From Desulfoluna butyratoxydans (lineage in GTDB: Bacteria > Desulfobacterota > Desulfobacteria > Desulfobacterales > Desulfolunaceae), in the NCBI RefSeq assembly GCF_900699765.1, contig NZ_CAADHO010000002.1, positions 1-64,000 on the forward strand: a stretch of 64,000 nucleotides of DNA. The letters run 5' to 3'. This document shows positions 1 through 12,665 of the stretch, piece by piece (the first letter of the stretch is position 1; each line of letters starts with the position of its first letter). The notes beneath the pieces were generated by a model. It was given only the letters and a program-made list of their open reading frames with translations. It did no database searches and was not told where the DNA came from. The translations under genes were made by a program, and so were the position numbers.

Positions 1-606
<606 letters not shown>

Positions 607-686
607 ATCATCTAACAAAATGACCCAATAGGGTTTGATTTTGACGAAAGACTCGCTAAAGTCTTATATGTTTCGCTGCTTACTGA

Positions 687-700
687 TTTTCAAAGATCAA
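687..700 (-). promoter_or_regulatory. boxA-like antitermination signal in the rRNA leader
   Basis: On the minus strand the leader reads TTGATCTTTGAAAATC, close to rrn boxA (TGCTCTTTGAAAA/TGCTCTTTAACA), about 85 nt before mature 16S. Nearer the 16S, 648-665 forms a perfect 6-bp hairpin (AAGACT/AGTCTT), which may belong to the pre-16S processing stem. The antitermination role is inferred from resemblance and position. Confidence 0.65.
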
Positions 701-862
701 GCAAAGATTAAACCGCTTGAATTTAATTTCAAACGAACTCAATCAGTTTATCTCAGCAAGGCGATGAGGTCAAGGAAAAAGTTATTTTTTCTTGGCCAAC
801 CTTGCAGGTCCGAGGCGCTACCGCCGCGTGATTTGCGTCGGTTCCGCGCTGAAGACTTGAAG

Positions 863-891
863 GTTCTACCCCGAAAGACGGCACCTGTCAA
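863..891 (-). promoter_or_regulatory. putative sigma-70 promoter of the rRNA operon
   Basis: Minus strand: TTGACA at 891-886, a 17-base spacer, then TAGAAC at 868-863, giving a start near 855 and a leader of about 250 nt before 16S. The -35 is perfect and the -10 matches four of six. It is the best promoter seen between tyrS and the rRNA gene. Confidence 0.6.
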
Positions 892-926
892 AGGCTTTTC
901 GTACCCTTGGTGCTTTTTTTTTGGAA

Positions 927-956
927 CGGTGCGAATTTCCATTGAAATTCGCACCG
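927..956. repeat. 13-bp perfect inverted repeat between tyrS and the rrn promoter
   Basis: CGGTGCGAATTTC (927-939) and its exact inverse (944-956) enclose a 4-base loop. It lies 34 bases past the tyrS stop and upstream of the rRNA promoter. In the tyrS direction it is followed by an A-run, not a T-run, so a standard intrinsic terminator is not clearly formed. It could still limit read-through or bind a protein. Confidence 0.5.
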
Positions 957-989
957 CCAATTCAGCCGCCAAAACGGTTACAAGCCTTG

Positions 990-2279
990 TCAGCCCGCAA
1001 GAATGACACGAAGGTAACGCTTTTTCCCGGCACGAAGGAGCATCTCGTTGCCCTCAAAATCATCCAGGGTGATGGAACGATCAAAGGCAGTGAGCCGCTC
1101 TCCGTTCACATAGCCGCCCCCCTGCTGAATGAGCTTTCGTGCCGCGCCACCGGATTGCGCCAAACCGGCCTGGGCAAACAGCTTGAAAGCGGGCATCCCC
1201 TCCCCTTCGAACTCACCTGCAGCCAACTCCAGGGTCGGCACCGCATCCAGTGCGCTGCCGTCATCCCCCCGGGGAATGCTGCTTGACGGGAGAAGGGTCT
1301 CATCGATCTTCTTCGCGCCAAACATGGCCGCAGCAGACTTGTAGGCTTCAAGGGCCGCATCCCGGCCATGGCACAGGGCGGTGGCCTCAAAGGCAAGGAC
1401 AGCCTTGGCGTTGTTCAGGTCTGCGCCGGACAGGCCGGAGACAGCCCGAATCTCTTCCATGGGAAGAAAGGTAAAGAGAGCCAGGAACCGTTCCACATCC
1501 GCGTCGTCCGTGTTGACCCAGAACTGATAGTAGTCGTAGGGACTCGTTCGCTCCGGGTCAAGCCAGACAGCGCCCTTGTGTGTCTTGCCCATCTTGATAC
1601 CGGCCGCAGTCATGATCAGGGGAAAGGTAATCCCAAAGGCCGTCTCCCCCGCCTTGCGTCGCACCAGCTCCACACCGGCCACAATATTGCCCCACTGATC
1701 GCTGCCCCCCATCTGGAGGTAACAGTCGTGGGTTCGAGAGAGCTCGTAGAAATCGTATGCCTGGAGCAGCATGTAGTTGAACTCGATAAAGCTGAGCCCT
1801 TCGTCGGAATCGATGCGTGCCCGGTAGCTCTCGGCCTTGATCATGCGGTTCACGCTGAAATGACGCCCCACATCCCTTAAAAAGGGAATGTACTCAAGCC
1901 CTGTCAGCCAGTCGGCGTTGTCCAGGAGAAACGCCTTCTCATCGGAAAAGTCGAGGAAGCGGGAGAGCTGGGACCTGAGACCTGCCTTGTTCTCTTCAAT
2001 GGTCTCTGTGGTGAGCATCTTGCGCATCTCGGTTTTCCCGCTGGGATCCCCAATCATGCCGGTCCCCCCGCCCACCAGGGCAATGGGGCAGTGACCGGCA
2101 CGCTGCATGTGACACAAGGCCATGACCGTTACGAGGTGACCGACATGAAGACTGGCCCCTGTGGGGTCAAAGCCGATATAGCAGCGTCTTCCAGGGGTGG
2201 AAAGATACGAAATCAGTTCCTCTTCATGGGTTGTATTATCCACAAAACCGCGCGCTCTAAGCGACTCAATGACATTCAT
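990..2279 (-). CDS. tyrS: tyrosyl-tRNA synthetase
   Basis: Cytoplasmic class I enzyme that activates tyrosine with ATP and charges tRNA-Tyr. The 429-residue product has the usual bacterial length. The HIGH motif appears as HVGH at residues 45-48, the tyrosine-binding region GGSDQWGNI at 191-199, the KMSKS-equivalent loop as KMGKT at 229-233, and an S4-like RNA-binding domain fills the C-terminus from about residue 365. It stands alone between rny upstream and the rRNA operon downstream. The 287-bp upstream gap shows no recognisable T-box, which would in any case be unusual in this phylum. Confidence 0.97.
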   Translation of the reverse strand: MNVIESLRARGFVDNTTHEEELISYLSTPGRRCYIGFDPTGASLHVGHLVTVMALCHMQRAGHCPIALVGGGTGMIGDPSGKTEMRKMLTTETIEENKAGLRSQLSRFLDFSDEKAFLLDNADWLTGLEYIPFLRDVGRHFSVNRMIKAESYRARIDSDEGLSFIEFNYMLLQAYDFYELSRTHDCYLQMGGSDQWGNIVAGVELVRRKAGETAFGITFPLIMTAAGIKMGKTHKGAVWLDPERTSPYDYYQFWVNTDDADVERFLALFTFLPMEEIRAVSGLSGADLNNAKAVLAFEATALCHGRDAALEAYKSAAAMFGAKKIDETLLPSSSIPRGDDGSALDAVPTLELAAGEFEGEGMPAFKLFAQAGLAQSGGAARKLIQQGGGYVNGERLTAFDRSITLDDFEGNEMLLRAGKKRYLRVILAG

Positions 2280-2457
2280 AGCATTCTACCTCGTCTCGAT
2301 TGGTTCGATACCGACTCAGTGCAGCGAAAAGCGGTCGTTGAATAAACACGCTCCGAAGCCCGAGACGGACCATTGATATAAGGTGCCGTTGGACGACACC
2401 CCGGTGTTCCCGTTCGTTTTGTGGGATCGGTGGCCGTTGCTTCCGTTCCCCTGATAC

Positions 2458-2536
2458 TAAAATAGCCGAACCACTAAGGCAGGGTCGGAATCATCCATAC
2501 AGACAATTCCGCCCTGCCCTTAAGCGTTCGGCTTAT
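2458..2536 (-). terminator. long hairpin terminator after rny
   Basis: About 34 bases after the rny stop the transcript can fold into a long stem: outer arms AGCCGAAC (2464-2471) and GTTCGGCT (2526-2533), inner arms 2476-2490 and 2507-2521 with one mismatch and one offset. In the minus direction the stem is followed by ATTTTAG. It should separate rny from tyrS. The rest of the gap (2280-2457) shows no gene or clear motif. Confidence 0.65.
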
Positions 2537-2566
2537 TACGTTCTCCTTGAAATGGCCGGAGATGCC

Positions 2567-4129
2567 CTATTTGTTTGCATACCCCACAGCGCGGGTTTCA
2601 CGGATTACCGTGACACGGATCTGCCCGGGGAAGGTCAGGCTCTCTTCGATCTGCTTGGCGATGTCGCGGCTCATGACCACGGCATCTTCGTCGCGGACCA
2701 CGTCCCCCTCCACAATCACGCGGAGCTCACGCCCGGCCTGGATGGCGTAGGAGTTGGCCACACCTTTATACCCGTTGGCGATCTTCTCCAGATCGTCCAG
2801 TCGCTTGACGTAGTTTTCCAGCAGCTCTTTTCGGGCACCGGGCCGTGCACCGGAAAGGGAGTCGGCGGCCTGGACCAGAAGGTCGTAGACCGATTCGGGG
2901 GGCACATCCTCATGGTGGGCGGCAATACCCTGGACAATCTTGGGGTTCTCCCCGTACTTCTTGGCCAGATTGGCACCGATGACGGCATGGGGGCCTTCCA
3001 CCTCGTGGTCCACAGCCTTGCCGATATCGTGGAGCAGACCCATGCGCTTGGCCAGCTTCACATTGAGACCCAGCTCAGCGGCCATGACCCCGCAGAGAAA
3101 GCCCACTTCCACAGAGTGCTGAAGCACGTTCTGGGCATAGCTGGTGCGGAACTTCAGGCGACCAAGGATGGCGATCAAGTCGTTGCTGATACCGTGGACC
3201 CCCAGGTCAAAGGCGGCCTGGTCACCGGCCTCTCGAATGGTCTGGTCCACTTCCTTTTCAACGGTCTTCACCACCTCTTCGATGCGCGCCGGATGAATTC
3301 GGCCATCGTTGATCAGTTTGGTCAGAGAGAGACGGGCCACCTCGCGGCGCACCGGGTTGAAGCCGGAGAGAATCACCGCCTCAGGGGTGTCGTCGATAAT
3401 CAGGTCGATGCCGGTTGCCGCTTCCAGGGCCCGGATGTTGCGCCCTTCCCGGCCGATGATCCGCCCCTTCATCTCGTCGTTGGGCAGGGGCACCACAGAC
3501 ACGGTGCGCTCGGCCACAAAATCACCGGCGTACCGCTGGATGGCCGTGGCGATGATCTTTTTGGCTTCTTTGTCGGCGCTCTCCTTGGCCTCGCTGGTCA
3601 CCCGCTTGATCATCTTGGCCCCGTCGTGACGGGCTTCGTTCTCCATGGCGCTCAAGAGGAGCCCCTTGGCCTCCTCGGAGGTCATGCCGGAGATCTTCTC
3701 AAGCTGCATTTTCTGCTCGGTAACAAGGGCGTCGCACTCCCTGTTCTTGTCGGCAAGGGTGTCGGCGTCTTCGGTGAGCTGCTTGCTTCGCTGGGACAGA
3801 TCGGTTTCAATGCGCTCAATCTGATCCTGCCGGCGATCAAGCTTTTCCGCTTTCTGGTTGAGGCGCTTGTCCAGCCCCTTGAGTTCCAGCCTCGTCTCAT
3901 TGGTCTCGGCGTCAAACTCGCTTTTCATCTTGATAAGCCGGTCCTTGGCCTCCACATTGGCTTCCATGAGAAGGTTTTCGGCCCGAAGCCCGGCGTCACG
4001 TATTATTTTCTCGGCCTCTTCTTCGGCTTCCTCTGCCCGCCTGCTGTCCACCCGACCTTTAAGCACAAAGGTGAGCGCAGCGCCGACAAGAAAACCGACG
4101 ATGCCGGTTGCCATAATTTTCACTACCAT
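2567..4129 (-). CDS. rny: ribonuclease Y
   Basis: Membrane-anchored endoribonuclease that starts mRNA decay. The 520-residue product shows the full family order: one N-terminal membrane helix (about 5-24), a long charged coiled coil (about 30-190), a KH RNA-binding domain with [10 protein letters not shown] at 222-231, and an HD phosphohydrolase domain with the metal-binding HD pair at 367-368 and a second histidine pair (AHHEDVP) near 404-410. Length matches the family norm of about 520. The ATG follows a purine-rich GGGGGAA. It is downstream of the 6S RNA gene and zapA on the same strand. Confidence 0.96.
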   Translation of the reverse strand: MVVKIMATGIVGFLVGAALTFVLKGRVDSRRAEEAEEEAEKIIRDAGLRAENLLMEANVEAKDRLIKMKSEFDAETNETRLELKGLDKRLNQKAEKLDRRQDQIERIETDLSQRSKQLTEDADTLADKNRECDALVTEQKMQLEKISGMTSEEAKGLLLSAMENEARHDGAKMIKRVTSEAKESADKEAKKIIATAIQRYAGDFVAERTVSVVPLPNDEMKGRIIGREGRNIRALEAATGIDLIIDDTPEAVILSGFNPVRREVARLSLTKLINDGRIHPARIEEVVKTVEKEVDQTIREAGDQAAFDLGVHGISNDLIAILGRLKFRTSYAQNVLQHSVEVGFLCGVMAAELGLNVKLAKRMGLLHDIGKAVDHEVEGPHAVIGANLAKKYGENPKIVQGIAAHHEDVPPESVYDLLVQAADSLSGARPGARKELLENYVKRLDDLEKIANGYKGVANSYAIQAGRELRVIVEGDVVRDEDAVVMSRDIAKQIEESLTFPGQIRVTVIRETRAVGYANK

Positions 4130-4440
4130 TTGATTCCCCCGAGAATATATCCACCTCAGTTATGACGGAAAATCCGCCTTACGGACTCCACACAATAGAC
4201 ATTCGCCCAACCATGAGGTCACATGTTTTGCATCCCCAACAGACCGCAGCGGGTATTGTACGAACAAAGGGATCCGACGTGTGCCATGCGACGGCTTCAC
4301 AATCTTAAAAAACGGAGACAATGCCGCATCGACGCGGGGCATGAATATAGCTTTGGACGTCGGAAACCCTTGACAGAGTCATCGACTTCGAGGGGTGGTG
4401 GTTGGAAGGAAGGGTCGGGCAAACGGGGAGACATTGATAT
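4130..4440. other. non-coding spacer between 6S RNA and rny
   Basis: About 310 bases without a convincing gene. A 60-codon minus-strand frame (4160-4342) has no ribosome-binding site and no family resemblance. A minus-strand TATATT near 4345-4350 could be a -10 but has no good -35. The rny promoter is presumably here but could not be placed with confidence. Confidence 0.5.
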
Positions 4441-4632
4441 GAAAATATCCCCACCCGAGTGCCGTGTTGAATTAAGGTCTTTGAACCGATTGTTCAAAGG
4501 GGGGTGCCTCTGTAACTTCTTCAGGCTTTTCTGTCAGGCAGAACATGCGCACCAAAGCCAGAGGAGGCTCCCGTGATATTGCCATTGGGTCAAAGGATAT
4601 ACTCCAATCACGAACACGGCAGGGATATTTTT
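4441..4632 (-). ncRNA. ssrS: 6S RNA
   Basis: Regulatory RNA that mimics an open promoter and sequesters the housekeeping RNA polymerase. The minus-strand transcript (about 190 nt, the normal size) has a long closing stem: AAAATATCCC (4631-4622) pairs with GGGATATTTT (4451-4442), and the next TGCCGTGTT pairs with AACACGGCA. On the 3' side of the expected central bubble is a small hairpin CTTTGAAC/GTTCAAAG (near 4480-4500), the counterpart of the CCTTGAAC hairpin of E. coli 6S. It lies directly downstream of zapA, the arrangement widely conserved in proteobacteria. Identification is by structure and context; no covariance search was run. Confidence 0.9.
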
Positions 4633-4638
4633 ATTCAA

Positions 4639-4644
4639 ATTGTA
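4639..4644 (-). promoter_or_regulatory. -10 element for 6S RNA
   Basis: TACAAT on the minus strand ends 7 bases before the proposed first base of the closing stem (4632-4631). No strong -35 is seen at the usual spacing, so this start is supported mainly by its exact fit with the folded RNA end. Confidence 0.55.
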
Positions 4645-4685
4645 TCGTATTTCGACAATGCAGAACAGCCTTTTCTGTACCGCCG

Positions 4686-5003
4686 TTACGGTTGACACCC
4701 CCCCAATTTTTCAATGAGGGTGGCCGACTTCCGGGAGAGTTTCTCATGAAGATCCGCATGGCTCTTTTTCACCTCAGCCAACTCCTTTGCGATATTCAAG
4801 GTGGCCACCAGAAGCTGAATGAATTTGCGGTTCTCGGTTAAAGGGCCTTTCATGCCCTCACCGGCTCGCGCCACTTCACCCATAATGCTCTCGACAATGG
4901 CCGATGCCTCGCTCGGATCAGCGTCGGTCTTGAACTTATACGTTTCCCCAAAAAGGTCGACTGTCAGTATCTCTTCCAATGAATCCGCATTCGCTTTTGT
5001 CAT
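4686..5003 (-). CDS. zapA: cell division protein ZapA
   Basis: Small cytoplasmic protein that bundles FtsZ filaments at the division site. The 105-residue product has the ZapA layout: N-terminal globular part (VDLFGETYKFKTDADP, residues 15-30), then VESIMGEV and a C-terminal helix rich in E, K and L that forms the tetramer coiled coil (about 62-100). It is 11 bases downstream of the zapB-like gene and just upstream of 6S RNA, which supports the call. Confidence 0.88.
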   Translation of the reverse strand: MTKANADSLEEILTVDLFGETYKFKTDADPSEASAIVESIMGEVARAGEGMKGPLTENRKFIQLLVATLNIAKELAEVKKSHADLHEKLSRKSATLIEKLGGCQP

Positions 5004-5014
5004 TCGGTTAGAGA

Positions 5015-5260
5015 TCAGGAGTCCACATCGATGTAAGTGTTCAGGCGATCCATCAGCCCATCAATCTTCCCTCGAATGGTCTCCCGCTGTTCTGCGAAGG
5101 CTGCTTCCGACTGGGTTTTCTCCTGAAGCTGACCTTCAAGTATTTCAATCCTGCCCTTGAGCTCTGCTTTCTCTGATTTCAGGCTGTTGCAGAGTTCAAT
5201 GAGAAAATCTACCTGTTCTTCTATATAATCAATTTGACCAACTATTGCTTCATCATCCAA
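5015..5260 (-). CDS. small coiled-coil protein, ZapB-like
   Basis: An 81-residue, highly charged, almost entirely helical protein with heptad-like spacing of I, L and V over residues 5-75 and no globular domain. Its size, coiled-coil character and position next to zapA fit a ZapB-like partner of the division ring, but such sequences carry little family signal, so the name is an inference. It is probably co-transcribed with zapA (11-base gap). The glmU-like gene 60 bases upstream may share the transcript. Confidence 0.6.
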   Translation of the reverse strand: MDDEAIVGQIDYIEEQVDFLIELCNSLKSEKAELKGRIEILEGQLQEKTQSEAAFAEQRETIRGKIDGLMDRLNTYIDVDS

Positions 5261-5321
5261 TTTAGCACCTCTCGAAATTCAAATCACTATAGTCTTCAAT
5301 TTTCAATAAAGTCAAGGGAAT

Positions 5322-6077
5322 TCATGTGGGCCGCTCTTCCAGCATTTGCCGTACGGTTTCAAGGTCATTTACGGTATTTACACCCGTCACTTCCCGGGCT
5401 GATCCCCCGGTTACGACCCCTGCGCCGGCCCCATCCTGAACGGCTATCTCCACGATATCGGTGAGATAGTACTCCCCTTGTGCATTATCCGATTTCACTT
5501 TGTCAAGAGCAGAAAAGAGAAAATCCGCATCCACGCAGTAGATACCGCTGTTGATCTCTTTAATGGCCTTCTCGTCAGCGCCGGCATCCTTTTCTTCCAC
5601 GATGCGAAGCAGGGCCCCGTTATCGCCGGTAACCATGCGCCCGTAACCCGTGGGGTCATCAAGCGAGACCGCCAGGACCGACACGGCCCTTCCGGCAGCT
5701 TCATGGGCCCGGACCAGCTCCTTGAGGGTTTCGGGCCGGACCAGAGGCACATCCCCGCAGAGGATCACCACCTGCCGGGTGGCTTCCCCCACGGCATGCC
5801 TGGCACACATCACGGCATGGCCCGTTCCCAGCTGTTCGTCCTGCCGGGCAAAAAGCGCCGCGTGCCGCCGGGCCACTGCGGCCTTCACCGCATCGGCCTG
5901 ATGACCGACCACCACAACCACGTCGGAGCCTGCGATCTCCGCAGCCGACGCCATCACGTAGTCCACCATGGGGCGGCCATGGACCTCATGGAGGACCTTG
6001 GCCTTGTCCGACTTCATGCGTGTCCCCTTGCCCGCGGCAAGGACAACCACCGCTGTCTTTCCTGTGGTTTTACTCAA
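5322..6077 (-). CDS. GlmU-type nucleotidyltransferase lacking the acetyltransferase domain
   Basis: Probable UDP-N-acetylglucosamine pyrophosphorylase: transfers UMP from UTP to GlcNAc-1-phosphate for peptidoglycan and LPS synthesis. The nucleotide-binding signature LAAGKGTRM lies at residues 13-21; QLGTGHAV, CGDVPLV, GYGRMV, NSGIYC and GVNTVNDL follow as in GlmU. The product is about 251 residues and stops where bifunctional GlmU (about 455) would begin its left-handed beta-helix acetyltransferase domain. I chose the TTG start at 6077 because AAGGGGG lies 4-5 bases upstream and the signature then begins at the family-typical place; an earlier TTG at 6143 would add an unconserved 22 residues. 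Confidence 0.85.
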   Translation of the reverse strand: MSKTTGKTAVVVLAAGKGTRMKSDKAKVLHEVHGRPMVDYVMASAAEIAGSDVVVVVGHQADAVKAAVARRHAALFARQDEQLGTGHAVMCARHAVGEATRQVVILCGDVPLVRPETLKELVRAHEAAGRAVSVLAVSLDDPTGYGRMVTGDNGALLRIVEEKDAGADEKAIKEINSGIYCVDADFLFSALDKVKSDNAQGEYYLTDIVEIAVQDGAGAGVVTGGSAREVTGVNTVNDLETVRQMLEERPT

Positions 6078-6185
6078 TTTTCCCCCTTGTTGCAATAGCA
6101 CCTGACCGGCATGCCAAAAAACATGGTTCCCAGTTGCCTCCAAAACAGACCGGAGCGTCTTCCGTACAGCGCCGATACACCGACG

Positions 6186-6222
6186 ACAAAAAAAGGGGCA
6201 ACCCTACCGGGCCGCCCCTTTG
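6186..6222 (-). terminator. terminator of the ATP synthase operon
   Basis: After atpC the minus strand reads AAAGGGGC, an 11-14 base loop region, GCCCC, then seven T residues: a classic intrinsic terminator about 80 bases past the atpC stop. Confidence 0.9.
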
Positions 6223-6299
6223 CAACTTACGCGCTGTCGTTCCTGCCCAGGCGACAAAGGAGCCGCTTTAACGGCCCATCGTCTGAACTCCCGGAGATG

Positions 6300-6707
6300 T
6301 TACCTGCTCTCCACTGCCTGGATGCGATGCAGTGCCCGGGCAAGGGCCGCCTTGGCACGGGTCTCGTCAATGGTGGCCCGGTCACCGGACAACCTCTGCT
6401 CCGCCCGATTCATCGCCGACTGAGCACGCTTGAGATCAATGTCTCGACGACGCTCCGCGGACTCGGCCAGGATGGTTACCCGATCGGCCAGTGCCTCGGC
6501 GAAACCGCCGTTGATGAAGACTCCGCACTCGTTGCCTGCAGCGTCCTTGAACCGGGCCATGCCCACCTTCAGGGAGGTGAGAAACGGAGTGTGCCCGTCG
6601 AGCACACCGAACTCACCCTCCGAACCGGGGGCCATGACGATCTGTGCGTCCTCGCTGACCACACGCCGTTCCGGCGTCACGATTTCGAGTCTGATAGTGT
6701 CTGCCAT
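6300..6707 (-). CDS. atpC: F1Fo ATP synthase subunit epsilon
   Basis: Part of the F1 central stalk; couples rotation to catalysis and can inhibit ATP hydrolysis. The 135-residue product has the N-terminal beta-sandwich (LEIVTPERRV, then GSEGEFGVLDGHTPFLTSLKVG) and a C-terminal two-helix domain rich in alanine and arginine (about 90-135). It is the last gene of the operon, 58 bases after atpD, and is followed by a strong terminator. Confidence 0.97.
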   Translation of the reverse strand: MADTIRLEIVTPERRVVSEDAQIVMAPGSEGEFGVLDGHTPFLTSLKVGMARFKDAAGNECGVFINGGFAEALADRVTILAESAERRRDIDLKRAQSAMNRAEQRLSGDRATIDETRAKAALARALHRIQAVESR

Positions 6708-6765
6708 ATCAACCCCTCATAGGTTTGAAGGGGCAGGAATACTCCCCTGCCCCGTTCAGATCAAA

Positions 6766-9128
<2,363 letters not shown>

Positions 9129-9181
9129 ATGCCATTTACCTTTACGTGTCTCAAATTAATAGATCTGCTCTTCAGCGCAAG

Positions 9182-10698
<1,517 letters not shown>

Positions 10699-10699
<1 letters not shown>

Positions 10700-11250
10700 T
10701 AGACACTCTCACCCCTTTTAAAAGATTCTTTCATGTTCTGCAGCTGTGTGCGCACACTGCCGTCAAGTACAAGGTCACCTATCTTCGTTACAATGCCCCC
10801 AATCAACCCGGGGTCTTTTTCCAGATTCAAAATGACGTCCTTGCCTGTCAATGCGGAGAGGGATGCCTTGATTTTCTCCACAGCGTCTTCCGACAGATCC
10901 ACGGCGGAAACCACATGGGCGTGGGCGATGCCGTTCAGCTCGTCAACCAGCTCCTGGTAGGTTTCATCGATGGAACCAAGGTAACCGAAGCGTCCCTTGT
11001 CAAACAAAAGCAGGACAAAGGATGCGATGACAGGGGAGAGGCCCAGCTTCTCCACCACCACCTTCAGCACACCGCGCCTGCCGTCACATTCATAAATCGG
11101 GTTGGCGATGGCGGTGGAGAGCTCCACCTCCCGTGCAAGAAACGCCGCCACCCCGCTGAGCTGTTCACGGTAGGTCTCTGCCTGGCCGTCCTCTTTGCCG
11201 AGGAGCAGCAGAGCCTTGGCATAACGCCTGGATATCGCGAAATCTTTCAT
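10699..11250 (-). CDS. atpH: F1Fo ATP synthase subunit delta
   Basis: Joins the peripheral stalk to the top of F1. The 183-residue protein has the delta (OSCP) pattern: [10 protein letters not shown] near the start, a helical N-domain, and the C-terminal motif [32 protein letters not shown]. Its start overlaps the atpF stop by four bases (ATGA) and its stop overlaps the atpA start, so the three genes are coupled. Confidence 0.96.
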
Positions 11251-11849
11251 TGCACCACCACCTTGTTCAGATAGTCATCCACCAGCTTTTCCTGGTCGTC
11301 GGTATTGATCTTCTCCTGGATCAGCGACTCGGCCTTTTCCAGGGCCAGGGCCATGATTTCGGCTTTGAGATCCGTACGGGCGGCCTTGAACTCATGGTCA
11401 ATGTTGCGTTTGGCCTGCTCTTCGAGCTTAGCGGCGTGGAGCTTGGCCTCTTCCATGATGCGTGTGCGGGCGGCCTCCCCCTGCTCCCGGTACTGACCCA
11501 GGATCACCTCCACCTCGCTTTCGAGGGTGGCAATTCTGGTTTCATACTCGGCCAGGGTCTTTTCAGCGTCCGCCTTCTTTTGTTCCAGGGTATCCAGTTC
11601 GTCACGAATGGAGCCGATACGCCCGGACAGGGCACTGGAGACCGGCTTGCGAAGAACAAAGAACAGGAACCCCATGAGCACCACAAAGTTGAGGACACGG
11701 GCCGTGTCCGTGGTGAGCCAGTGCTTGGCCTCGGCGGCATGGCCGCCCCCGCTGGAGGCGAATGCCATTCCCGCACTCAGGGTCAATGCCGCGAAAAGGC
11801 CCCAGAACAAAAGCCTGCGCCCTCCGGACGATTTCATCTCATCACGCAT
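11247..11849 (-). CDS. atpF: F1Fo ATP synthase subunit b
   Basis: Peripheral stalk subunit. The 200-residue product begins with a basic, hydrophobic, signal-like leader (about residues 5-32), then a membrane helix (about 50-68, VLNFVVLMGFLFFVLRKPV) and a long charged coiled coil. The extra N-terminal hydrophobic leader is typical of the longer of two b-type subunits in this phylum. The start overlaps the end of the preceding b' gene by one base. Confidence 0.93.
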   Translation of the reverse strand: MRDEMKSSGGRRLLFWGLFAALTLSAGMAFASSGGGHAAEAKHWLTTDTARVLNFVVLMGFLFFVLRKPVSSALSGRIGSIRDELDTLEQKKADAEKTLAEYETRIATLESEVEVILGQYREQGEAARTRIMEEAKLHAAKLEEQAKRNIDHEFKAARTDLKAEIMALALEKAESLIQEKINTDDQEKLVDDYLNKVVVQ

Positions 11850-12274
11850 TACAGAGCCCTCCCCAGAATCTTTTCGCCGATTGCCTTCGCAAAATCGTCC
11901 ACTTCACTCTGCAGACTCTCCCGCACAGCAACCATCTCTTGAGAAATCTTAACGCGCACGGCGGCAAGATCGTCCTGGGCACGACCGGTAATCTCGCCGA
12001 TGATGCGCCGCTCTTCCCGTGACGCTTCATCGATGATCGCGTCCTTAAGCTCAACGCCCTTGGCACGCCCTTCTTTGATGCCTGCTGCAAACGTCTCCTC
12101 CTTCTCGCGCACGCCCACAGATGAGGCATCGATGCTGTCATTGAGCCCGTCTATGGCCTCACGACGCTTCGCAAGAACTCCCCGGATCGGCTTATACAAG
12201 ACGATATTCAAAATAAGGATCAAGAGGATGAAGTTGACAATCTGCACCAATAAGGAATAATCCACACTGACCAT
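11849..12274 (-). CDS. F1Fo ATP synthase subunit b' (second b-type subunit)
   Basis: A 141-residue peripheral-stalk protein: N-terminal membrane helix (about 8-28, LLVQIVNFILLILILNIVLYKPI) and a charged coiled coil to the end. Having both this and atpF implies a heterodimeric b/b' stalk. It is the first gene of the operon. Genes for the a and c ring subunits and atpI are absent on both sides, so the membrane rotor must be encoded elsewhere, a split common in Desulfobacterota. Confidence 0.92.
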   Translation of the reverse strand: MVSVDYSLLVQIVNFILLILILNIVLYKPIRGVLAKRREAIDGLNDSIDASSVGVREKEETFAAGIKEGRAKGVELKDAIIDEASREERRIIGEITGRAQDDLAAVRVKISQEMVAVRESLQSEVDDFAKAIGEKILGRAL

Positions 12275-12378
12275 TGGTGACCCTCCAACAAAAGTTAATA
12301 AGAATGCCAGATAATATTCATAACAACACAGACCAAGGCTGGAGCAAGCCTTAGAAATTCCCTCATTTTAGCACCGAA

Positions 12379-12408
12379 CCTATATCAGTTTTTCTCTTTT
12401 TATGTCAA
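12379..12408 (-). promoter_or_regulatory. putative sigma-70 promoter of the ATP synthase operon
   Basis: Minus strand TTGACA (12408-12403), 18-base spacer, TATAGG (12384-12379), about 105 bases before the first ATG. In the leader a 6-bp inverted repeat (AAGGCT 12335-12340, AGCCTT 12347-12352) may form a hairpin. The stretch between this promoter and the rodA stop (12409-12665) has T-rich minus-strand tracts near 12590-12610 after a GC-rich segment, possibly the end of the rod-shape transcript, but no gene. Confidence 0.6.
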
Positions 12409-12665
12409 CCTGTTTTAGAAAATCTTCCCGTGATTAGCAAGTGATATCAGCTTTTTCCATCGCGGCTTAGCCCTTGCGAACCGCAGTCGTCAGGATTTAC
12501 CAACAAGCATTATGTTGCCCCGAAGTCCACGGTCAAAAGACACAGGAAGCTAAGCATTTCACCTGCACCTGCTCATACCACAATAAAAGAGTAAAAAGCC
12601 ACCCCGGAAGGGCCCCCTTTTCCACAGAGCCGCTCGCCAAAAAGACAACGACCCGCCAAGGGGCT

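Noticed and set aside
927-956. Perfect hairpin after tyrS considered as an intrinsic terminator.
   Set aside because: The run of identical bases beside it is A in the tyrS transcript, not U; listed as an inverted repeat instead.
2552-4165. Long open frame on the plus strand opposite rny (537 codons); similar long antisense frames opposite atpD, atpA and rodA.
   Set aside because: They mirror GC-rich, strongly conserved genes on the other strand, have no ribosome-binding site and show no family resemblance.
4160-4342. 60-codon minus-strand frame between 6S RNA and rny.
   Set aside because: No ribosome-binding site, no recognisable sequence, and no coupling to neighbours.
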